NCBI GenBank assembly: GCA_023429855.1
Contig: JAEZDB010000461.1
Coordinates: 1-17,997, forward strand
Source: Actinomycetes bacterium
Lineage (GTDB): Bacteria; Actinomycetota; Thermoleophilia; Solirubrobacterales; Solirubrobacteraceae
Length of the DNA: 17,997 nucleotides
Reading direction: 5' to 3'
The notes under the pieces were generated by a model. It was given only the letters and a program-made list of their open reading frames with translations, was not told the DNA's origin and made no database searches. The first letter of the stretch is position 1. Every line of letters begins with the position of its first letter. This document shows, piece after piece, positions 1 to 7,900 of this stretch. A program made the translations under genes and the position numbers.

Positions 1-1018
1 CCCCGCGGGGGCAGCACCGGCCGACGCTCCCACCGCGGTCGCGACCTCCGCGACGCCACTGCGCGTCGCGCTGCGTGCGATCCGCCGGAGCAAGGTCGCG
101 TTGGCGGCCGTGGTGGTGTTCTTCGCCATCCTGCTGTCGAGCCTCGCGGCGCCGCTCTACGCGGAGCACGTGGCGAAGACCGGGCCGGCGACGACCCACC
201 TGACCGACCAGATCGAGAAGGGCGGCGAGAAGGTCGACGTCGTCTCGTTCGACGGCGTCCCGATCGGGCCGACCTTCCAGTCGCGCTACTTCATGGGCGC
301 CGACCGCACGGGTCGCGACCTGATGGTCCGCCTGCTGTACGGCGGGCGCAACTCGCTCTTCATCGCGTTCGTCGCGATGAGCTTGTGCCTCATCGTCGGC
401 GGGATCCTCGGCACGCTCGCCGGCTTCTTCCGCGGCTGGACCGACGCGATCATCTCGCGCGGTCTCGACGTGCTCTGGGCCACGCCGGTGCTGCTGCTCG
501 GCATCGCGCTCGGCGTCGCCACCGCGCTCGGTGGCCTCGACATCGGTCCCATCGAGATCGCCGGGGACTCGCTGTGGCTGCCCGCGCTGATCATCGGCGT
601 GGTCAACATCGTCTATGTGGCGCGGCCGATCCGCGGTGCGGTGCTCTCGCTCCGCGAGCGGCCGTTCGTCGAAGCCGCGCGCTCGCAAGGCTTCGGCTCG
701 GCGCGGATCATGCGCCGCGAGATCTTGCCGAACCTGCTGACGAGCTTCCTCGTCCTCGGGCCGATCGTGATCGCGCAGACCGTGGCCTATGAGGCAGCGC
801 TGTCCTTCCTCGGCGCCGGCGTGCAGAGCCCGAACTCGTCGTGGGGCACGCTGATCGCCGACGGCACCCAGGTGCTTGTCTCCGCCCCGCACCTCACGCT
901 CGTCACGGGCGCCGTGCTCGCGGCCACGGTCCTGTCGCTCAACCTCGTCGGCGACACCGTCCGCGAGGCGCTCGATCCGCGCGGCGTCGTCACGACCACC
1001 GAGGCGCCGGGCCGGTGA
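1..1018 (+). CDS. Opp/Dpp-type peptide ABC transporter permease (DppC/OppC-like), 5' end outside window
   Basis: This is the C-type inner-membrane subunit of a peptide/nickel-family ABC importer, which forms half of the transmembrane channel. The first complete codon starts at base 2 and 338 residues are visible. The only candidate start inside the window is TTG at 101. The frame is open from base 2, and the residues before that TTG (PLRVALRAIRRSKVA) are typical of the cytoplasmic N-terminus just before the first membrane helix, so the true start lies upstream. A first helix is followed by a hydrophilic outside loop, then the core helices. The cytoplasmic EAA loop that contacts the ATPases is at about 670-741 (EAARSQGFGSARIMRREILP). 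The family motif FLGAGVQ...SSWG follows near 808-846. The stop TGA overlaps the GTG start of the next permease. The family assignment is firm. The substrate (oligopeptide, dipeptide or other) cannot be told. Confidence 0.93.
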   Translation, partial: PAGAAPADAPTAVATSATPLRVALRAIRRSKVALAAVVVFFAILLSSLAAPLYAEHVAKTGPATTHLTDQIEKGGEKVDVVSFDGVPIGPTFQSRYFMGADRTGRDLMVRLLYGGRNSLFIAFVAMSLCLIVGGILGTLAGFFRGWTDAIISRGLDVLWATPVLLLGIALGVATALGGLDIGPIEIAGDSLWLPALIIGVVNIVYVARPIRGAVLSLRERPFVEAARSQGFGSARIMRREILPNLLTSFLVLGPIVIAQTVAYEAALSFLGAGVQSPNSSWGTLIADGTQVLVSAPHLTLVTGAVLAATVLSLNLVGDTVREALDPRGVVTTTEAPGR

Positions 1019-1959
1019 TCTTCTTCATCGTCAAGCGGCTCGCCGCGATGGTGCTCGTGCTGTTCGCGGTCTCGGTGCTCGTGTTCACGATCTTCAACGT
1101 GATCCCGGGCGACGACCCCGCCGTGCGAATGGCCGGCAAGAACCCGACCGATGTGCAGATCGAGGCGATCCGCAAGGAGTGGGACTTCGACAAGCCGTTG
1201 ACCACGCAGTACGTCACGACGATGAAGAAGGTCCTCAGCGGCGACCTCATCTCGTACTCCACACGCGAGAACGTGGTCGACCGCATCGTCGAAGGCGTCC
1301 CACGCACGGCGGCCCTGGCGGCCGGCGCTGCGATCCTGATGCTGCTGGGCGGCGTCGTGCTCGGGGTGTTCAGCGCCCTGCGCCCAAACTCGGCCGCCGA
1401 CCGGGGGATCAACGGACTCGCGGTCGTGGGCATCTCGCTGCCCGTGATGTGGCTCGGCGGCGTGGTCAGTTACTACGGGTCCGAGCTGGGGCTGATCCCG
1501 AACGGCGGCTACGTCGAGATCTCCGAAGGCGGGTTCGGCCAGTGGCTGTGGCACCTGATCGCACCGTGGACCGTCCTCTCGATCCTGTTCATCGGCATCT
1601 ATTCGCGCGTGCTCCGCGGCGACATGGTCGAAACGCTGCGCTCCGACCACGTGCGGACGGCCCGTGCCAAGGGCCTCTCGGAGCGCCGGGTCATCAGCCG
1701 CCACGGCCTGCGCCTGGCGCTGATTCCCACACTTACGCTGTGGGGCCTCGACGTGGGCCTGCTGCTGGGCGGCGGCGCGGTGATCACCGAGAGCGTCTTC
1801 AACCTCGACGGGGTCGGCGCGTACTTCGCCGACTCAGTCGGCACGCTCGACGTGCCGCCGGTGCTGGCGATCACGCTGTTCGGAGCGACCGTGATCGTCG
1901 TGCTGAACGCGGTCATCGACATTCTCTACGCCTTCCTCGACCCTCGGATCCGCCGATGA
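1015..1959 (+). CDS. Opp/Dpp-type peptide ABC transporter permease (DppB/OppB-like)
   Basis: This is the B-type membrane subunit and partner of the preceding permease, 314 residues long and normal for the family. The start is GTG at 1015, because it gives the classic N-terminus VIFFIVKRLAAMVLVLFAVS with a first helix at residues 9-28. It also overlaps the upstream stop as GTGA, which indicates translational coupling. Starts further upstream would only add out-of-family residues from inside the C-type gene. The VIPGDDP motif sits at about 29-35, where the family has a conserved xxPGDP segment. The EAA loop is at about 211-240 (DHVRTARAKGLSERRVISRH). The C-terminus ends in the typical LYAFLDPRIR. 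Further hydrophobic segments are visible at about 99-120, 134-153, 183-197, 244-262 and 282-305. The stop TGA overlaps the next ATG (ATGA). In most Opp/Dpp operons B precedes C; here C precedes B. Confidence 0.95.
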   Translation: MIFFIVKRLAAMVLVLFAVSVLVFTIFNVIPGDDPAVRMAGKNPTDVQIEAIRKEWDFDKPLTTQYVTTMKKVLSGDLISYSTRENVVDRIVEGVPRTAALAAGAAILMLLGGVVLGVFSALRPNSAADRGINGLAVVGISLPVMWLGGVVSYYGSELGLIPNGGYVEISEGGFGQWLWHLIAPWTVLSILFIGIYSRVLRGDMVETLRSDHVRTARAKGLSERRVISRHGLRLALIPTLTLWGLDVGLLLGGGAVITESVFNLDGVGAYFADSVGTLDVPPVLAITLFGATVIVVLNAVIDILYAFLDPRIRR

Positions 1960-3075
1960 CCGCGCCGCTGCAGAAGCCGCCTCCGAGCGAGCCGGCCGCC
2001 GCGCCGCTGCTGCAGGTCGAAGAGCTCGGCGTGCGGTTCGCGACCGAGGCGGGCCAGGTGCAGGCCGTGAGCGGCGTGACGCTCTCCGTCGACCGCGGCC
2101 AGGTCCTCGCGGTGGTGGGGGAGTCGGGCTCGGGCAAGTCCGTCTCGGCGCTCACGCTGCTCGGCCTGACCCGCGGCCCCGGCACGACGATCACCGGCAG
2201 AGCGGTGTTCGACGGCATCGACCTGCTCGGCGCGACCGAGCGCGAGCTGCAGAAGGTGCGGGGCAAACGGATCGCGATGGTCTTCCAGGACCCGATGAGC
2301 TCGCTGAACCCGGTGCACCGCGTCGGCGACCAGATCGCCGAGCAGATCCTCGCCCACGAAGACGTGAGCAAGGCGCAGGCGCGCAAGCTCGCCATCGACG
2401 CGATGGGCGACGTGGGGATCCCTCGGCCAGCCGAGCGCGCAGGCAGCTATCCGCACGAGTTCTCCGGCGGTATGCGGCAGCGCGTGATGATCGCGATGGC
2501 GCTCTCGTGCAGCCCGGAGCTGCTGATTGCCGACGAGCCGACGACGGCCCTCGACGTGACCGTGCAGGCGCAGATCCTCGACCTCATGTTGACGCTGCGC
2601 GACGACCGCGGCATGGCGGTGATGCTCGTGACGCACGACCTCGGCGTGGTCGCGGAGACGGCCGACGAGGTCGCCGTGATGTACGGCGGACGGATCGTGG
2701 AGCAGGCGACCTGCGAGGAGCTGTTCGCCGACCCCCGCCACCCCTACGCGTGGGGCCTCATCGGGGCGATCCCGCCGATCATCGGCGACCGCCCGGAGTA
2801 CCTGCCGACGATCGGCGGCGCGCCGCCGTCGCCGCGGGCGCTGCCACCTGGATGTCCGTTCCAGCCGCGCTGCCCGCACCGCTTCGACCGCTGTGCCGAG
2901 CTGCCGCCGCTGGAGGCGGCGACGCCCGGCCACCTCGACCGCTGCTGGCTCAGCATCGATCAGAAGCGCAGCAAGCGCGTCGGGCCAGACGGCACGATCG
3001 GCCTGCACCTCACCGACGAAGCGGAGACCGCGCTGTTGATCGACGAGACCGCCGACGCGACGGAGCATCCGGACC

Positions 3076-3083
<8 letters not shown>
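1956..3083 (+). CDS. Opp/Dpp-type peptide ABC transporter ATPase (DppD/OppD-like)
   Basis: One of two cytoplasmic ATP-binding subunits that power the importer, 375 residues. ATG 1956 overlaps the previous stop by ATGA. The longer open frame upstream is only a shadow of the permease gene. Visible motifs are Walker A GESGSGKS (55-62), the Q-loop FQDPMSSLNP (Q111), the signature FSGGMRQR (169-176), Walker B LLIADEP with E194, the D-loop ALD (198-200) and the switch histidine in THD (H227). The C-terminal oligopeptide-transporter extension (about 255-332) has four cysteines, C300, C306, C313 and C330, in the context GCPFQPRCPHRFDRC. Some family members are known to bind a [4Fe-4S] cluster at such a site; whether this one does is inference. 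All catalytic residues are present, so the subunit should be active. Confidence 0.96.
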
Positions 3084-4131
<1,048 letters not shown>

Positions 4132-4134
<3 letters not shown>

Positions 4135-4151
4135 GCGGCCGCGCCCGCCTA
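4132..4151 (+). terminator. Short hairpin at the end of the peptide-transporter genes, possible terminator
   Basis: A perfect 7-bp inverted repeat, TAGGCGG (4132-4138) and CCGCCTA (4145-4151), has a six-base loop. It begins on the stop codon of the OppF-like gene. No T-run follows, so it is not a classic intrinsic terminator. It could mark or protect the 3' end of the transcript, which is inferred from position only. Confidence 0.35.
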
Positions 4152-4203
4152 GGTGCTCCCAGGGGGCGCGCAGGGCGCCGTGCCGGGCACCCTGACTGGC
4201 ACC

Positions 4204-4244
4204 GCTCCGGGTTCACCACCAAGCGTTGGTGGCAAACCCGGAGC
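4204..4244 (+). promoter_or_regulatory. Long imperfect hairpin/dyad upstream of the cupin gene
   Basis: The arms GCTCCGGGTT (4204-4213) and AACCCGGAGC (4235-4244) pair perfectly over 10 bp. After a CA/CA mismatch, CCACCAA (4216-4222) pairs with TTGGTGG (4226-4232) around a GCG loop. This gives 17 base pairs with one symmetric internal loop, ending 27 bases before the cupin start. It could be the real terminator of the transporter unit (there is no T-run), a leader hairpin of the cupin mRNA, or a repressor site. The sequence does not decide between these. Confidence 0.5.
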
Positions 4245-4271
4245 CGTGCGCTGCCTCGTAGGGTGCGCGCT

Positions 4272-4772
4272 ATGAGCACGCCGCAGCCGTGGTACGTCGT
4301 CAACGTGGCCGACGCCCCGACCGTCCGCCATCCGGTGGCGGGCACGTGGACCCGCTTCGAGCGGCCCGAGTTCCCGTTTCAGGAGGTGGGCGTGAACTTG
4401 CGGGTGCTCGAGCCGGGGCAGCCGAGCACGATCTTCCACGCGGAGAACAGCGAGGAGCACTTCCTCGTCCTCAGCGGCCGGTGCCTAGCGATCCTCGGCG
4501 GGCATCAGCGCGAGCTCGGGCCGTGGGATTTCCTGCACGTGCCCGCCGGCGTACCGCACACCTTCGTCGGGGCGGGGGAGGGGCCGTGCGCGATCCTGAT
4601 GATGGGCGCGCGGCACCCCGACATGCGGTCGTTCTACCCGGTCAGCGAGCTGGCCGCGACGCACGGGGCGTCGTCGCCGGAGCCCACCGAATCGACTGAG
4701 GTCGCCTACGCCGACTGGGCCGGCGCCGCCTTGGAACCGGCACAGCTCGAGTGGCCGCCGCGGGCCGAATAG
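4272..4772 (+). CDS. Small single-domain cupin protein
   Basis: A 166-residue soluble cupin with no signal peptide. ATG 4272 gives the N-terminus MSTPQPWYVVNVADAP, which I recall from related actinobacterial cupins; the ribosome binding site is weak (TAGGG at 4259-4263, eight bases before ATG). The first cupin motif runs from about 47 to 69. It has H56 and E58 where the classical motif has His-x-His, then E61/E62, H63 and the closing LSG. The second motif is GPWDFLHVPAGVPHTFVG (83-100) with P91, G93 and H96. The missing second histidine of motif 1 means the metal site differs from the textbook one, or there is none. After about residue 115 comes FYPVSELAATHGAS, then an acidic tail. Cupins may be enzymes, sugar binders or regulators, and nothing in the context picks one. 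It is separated from the transporter genes by 137 bases and a hairpin, so it is probably its own unit. Confidence 0.9.
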   Translation: MSTPQPWYVVNVADAPTVRHPVAGTWTRFERPEFPFQEVGVNLRVLEPGQPSTIFHAENSEEHFLVLSGRCLAILGGHQRELGPWDFLHVPAGVPHTFVGAGEGPCAILMMGARHPDMRSFYPVSELAATHGASSPEPTESTEVAYADWAGAALEPAQLEWPPRAE

Positions 4773-4801
4773 GCGCTACAGCCTCATACCTCCGTCGACT
4801 C

Positions 4802-4847
4802 TGGACGTCACCTCTCAACGAGATGACGCGTTGAGCCGGGGCGTCCA
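4802..4847 (+). terminator. Branched hairpin after the cupin gene, possible terminator
   Basis: The outer stem is TGGACGTC (4802-4809) with GGCGTCCA (4840-4847), with one G-T wobble. The inner stem is CTCAACG (4814-4820) with CGTTGAG (4829-4835) around an eight-base loop. The structure starts 30 bases after the cupin stop, where a terminator would be expected. No T-run follows, so factor-independent termination is uncertain. It could instead belong to the leader of the giant gene downstream. Confidence 0.4.
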
Positions 4848-4861
4848 ACTTCGGACAAAGC

Positions 4862-4890
4862 ACCAGCGTTTGGCGTACAAACGCGCTGGT
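4862..4890 (+). promoter_or_regulatory. Inverted repeat in the giant gene's upstream region
   Basis: GCGTTTG (4866-4872) pairs with CAAACGC (4878-4884). ACCA (4862-4865) pairs with TGGT (4887-4890) beyond a two-base bulge. This may be an operator dyad or an RNA stem. A TTGGCG at 4870-4875 inside it could serve as a -35 box, but I see no convincing -10 at the right distance and so make no promoter call. Confidence 0.3.
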
Positions 4891-4930
4891 CTACGGGTAT
4901 CAACACCCCGATAACAGGCGATTTACGCCC

Positions 4931-4964
4931 AAGTAGGGGCTGCGCACACACCGAGTCCCTACTT
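4931..4964 (+). promoter_or_regulatory. 11-bp palindrome/hairpin before the giant surface-protein gene
   Basis: AAGTAGGGGCT (4931-4941) pairs with AGTCCCTACTT (4954-4964) at all 11 positions, with one G-T wobble if it acts as RNA, around a 12-base loop. It lies 26 bases before the start codon. It may be a binding site for a dimeric regulator or a leader hairpin that affects translation or mRNA life. No known regulator motif was recognised with confidence. Confidence 0.5.
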
Positions 4965-4975
4965 CAGAACCAAAT

Positions 4976-4993
4976 CATGAACACCGATTCATG
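4976..4993 (+). promoter_or_regulatory. Inverted repeat overlapping the start codon of the giant gene
   Basis: CATGAA (4976-4981) and TTCATG (4988-4993) form a perfect 6-bp dyad with a six-base spacer. The right arm contains the proposed ATG start at 4991. As RNA the start codon would sit in a stem. No Shine-Dalgarno-like sequence is visible in the 20 bases before it. It could be a translational control element or a chance dyad. Confidence 0.3.
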
Positions 4994-7900
4994 GAGCAAT
5001 CGCGGGCCCTGTGGCCCGCTCGTTCCGTGTTCGCTCGCGAGTTGGTCCGGTTGCGCTCTCCTCACCCCCGCCACTTTTCCCATGCAGCTGCCGTGCTGCT
5101 GGCGACCTTCGCGATGGTGCTCGGCTTCGCCGCTCCGGCGAGCGCTGCGCTGACGGCTGCGCTCCCGACGGCCTCTCCGACGGATCCGTCGGCGATGGCG
5201 TACAGCAACATGGTCATCGACTCGACCTTCGGCGCCGACAACGACGACCAGTCGCCGCGCTCGATGCAGTTCGACCTGCCGAAAGGCCAGCTCGGGGCCG
5301 TCCAGAACGCGACGATCTGCTCCGACGCGAACTTCAACGACGACAACTGCGCGGCCAGCTCCAAGATCGGTGAAGTGCTGGTCAACGGCAAGGCCGTCGC
5401 GATCGGCTTCATCAACATCGACGTGAACGCCGTCGGCGGCATCTACCGCCTGGCGACCACCGGGACGGAAGCGGCGCGCATCGGCATCGTCGCCGACGAC
5501 CCGGCCGCACGGCCCCTCTTCATCGTCGGCACGATGCGCATCCGCGACACGTCGAGCTACGGCATCACGGCGTTCGTCAACAACGTCCCGAACACCGCGA
5601 CCGCCGACCTCTTCGGCATGGGCGTCGACGTCGACGTCAACCGCATGCGGATGACGCTGTACGGCCGCGTCGGCGGCGGCGGGTCGGGGAACGGCTTCAT
5701 GTTCAACCCGGCCGAGTGCATCCCGGCCACGACGGTCGTCCGCGCCTACGCCGGCGTCGGCTACACCGGCGCCTCCTACACGGCGAACCGCTCCTACACG
5801 CCGACCAACTGCAACACGGCGCCGTACAACCCGTCGCTGGCGTTCGGCCCCGCAGGCACCGCCGCGCACACGGCGACCGCGTTCAACGTCAACGTCACCC
5901 AGCCCTACAACCCGACCGACGCCAAGGTCGGCTCGCCGTTCAAACGGACGGTCGTCAACATGCCGCCCGGCATCTCGCTGACGGGCTCGACGAAGTCGGA
6001 TGGCACCCTCGCGGCCTGTTCCGACGCGCAGTTCAGCCTGAACTCGCTCGCCGCCGACACCTGCCCGGCCGGCGCCGACGTCGGCAACGTCGTCCTGGAC
6101 TCACCGCTGGTCGGCGCGCTGAGCGGCGACGTCTTCCTCGCCCAGCCCCAGGCCGGGCCCAACGACATCATCCGCCTCTTCATGGTGGCCGAGATGGGCG
6201 CCGCGGCCGACGCCGTGCGCGTCAAGCTGCAGGCGCGCGTCGAGGTCGACCCGGCCACCGGCGAGATGACCGCCACGCTCGACAACCTCCCCGCGCAGCC
6301 GGTCAAGAGCTTCAACTTCACGTTCCGCACCTCGCCGTCGCAGGCCGTCCGCCAGCCGCGGCTGTGCGGCACCTACACCGGCGACGCCGACCTGACGAGC
6401 TACTCCTCGACGACGCCGCTGAGCCGCAGCGGCAACTACACCGTCACCACGAACTGCGGCGGAGCAGGCCGCTTCAACCCCACCATCGGCATGACGACCT
6501 CGCCGAACACGGCCGGCGCGACTACGACGGGCGTCACCACGATCGGGATTCCGGTCGGCGACGAGGCGCTCACGTCGACGACGGTCTCGCTGCCGCCGGG
6601 CATGATCGCGATGCTCCAGGGCCAGGCGCGCTGCACCATCGCCCAGGCGCAGGCCAACACGTGTGCCGTCGGTACGCAGGTGGGCAGCGTCCTCGCGGTC
6701 GCCGGGCAGACCGGCCCAGGCAGCTTCACGGGCAACGTCTACCTCACCGACGCGCCCGACTCCAGCTCGATCGCCGGGCTCTACATCAACGTCCCGATGC
6801 AGGTCGGGCCGATCTTCGTTGGCAACGTCGCGATCCAGGCCAAGCTCGTGCTGCGCCCCGACTTCGGCGTCGACGTCGTTGCGACGATCCCGGACCAGGT
6901 TCGCGGGATCCAGCTCGACCAGCAGTCGCTGCAGCTCACCTTCAACAAGGCGAACTTCCTGCTCAACCCGCCCGTCTGCACGGGCAACACGGTTCAGGGC
7001 CAGTTCGGCTCGGCGCAGGGCACCAGCCGCACCGTCAGCTCGCCGATCACCGTCACCGGCTGCGGTTCGATGGCCTTTGCCCCCTCGCTCGCGTTCGCCG
7101 CGACGCCCGCTTCGGCCGGCGGCGCGTCCTCCTTCACCACGACGGTCACCCAGCCGGCATCCACGGCGTCGGTTCTCCAGTCGCCGCCCAAGACGATCGC
7201 CGTCACGCTGCCGACCGGCGTGTCGCTGTCGCCCTCGGCCAACAGCGACGGCGCCCTGACCGGCTGCTCGGACGCGCAGTTCGCGAAGTCGACCTTCGCC
7301 GCGCCGACCTGCCCGGCCGGGTCGAACGTGGGCTCGGTCGTGATCCAGACGCCGAGCATCGGCCGCCTGGCGGGCAACGTCTACCTCGGCACCGCCGTCG
7401 GCGGCCACACCGCCCGCGTGCTCCTGGATGCCGTCTCGGACGACTACGGCGCCCGCGCCCGCGTCAAGCTCGAGGGCTTCCTCGACGTGAACGAGACGAC
7501 CGGCGCGACCACGGCGACGTTCGACGGCATCCCGCCGGTCAACTTCACGAGCTTCTCGATGGCGCTGCGCGGCGGCACCAACCCGGTGCTCTCGATGCCG
7601 CGCGTCTGCGGCACGCCCGCTGGTTCGTCGGTGATGACGCCGCACTCGGGGGCCAACGCCACGCCGAGCGCAACGCTGACCATCGACCAGAACTGCGCCG
7701 ACGCCGCCAGCTTCTCGCCGACCTTCGCCACCACCTTCTCGTCCTACGCGGCCGGCGCGAGCACCGCCATGACCACCACGATCGGCGTGCCGGTGCGCCA
7801 TCGCGCGCTGGACCGCATCAGCCTCAGTCTGCCGGCCGGCATGCTCGCCAACATCGCCGGCGCCACGCGCTGCTCGATCGCCGCAGCGAACGCCGGCACG

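Noticed and set aside
876..1955. Extension of the OppD-like frame far upstream of 1956
   Set aside because: It overlaps the OppB-like gene completely and yields Arg/Pro-rich non-family residues. ATG 1956 gives the proper ATPase N-terminus and an ATGA overlap.
4141..4271. Cyclic-di-GMP-type or other known riboswitch (GCAAACCC at 4232-4239)
   Set aside because: The short match to GCAAACC is part of a hairpin arm. The other conserved parts of that riboswitch class are missing.
4381..4394. Internal AGGAGGTG followed by an in-frame GTG inside the cupin gene
   Set aside because: It would make a product starting at Val41 that keeps both cupin motifs, but the N-terminus from ATG 4272 looks like family sequence and the bases simply encode Glu-Val. 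A minor internal start cannot be excluded.
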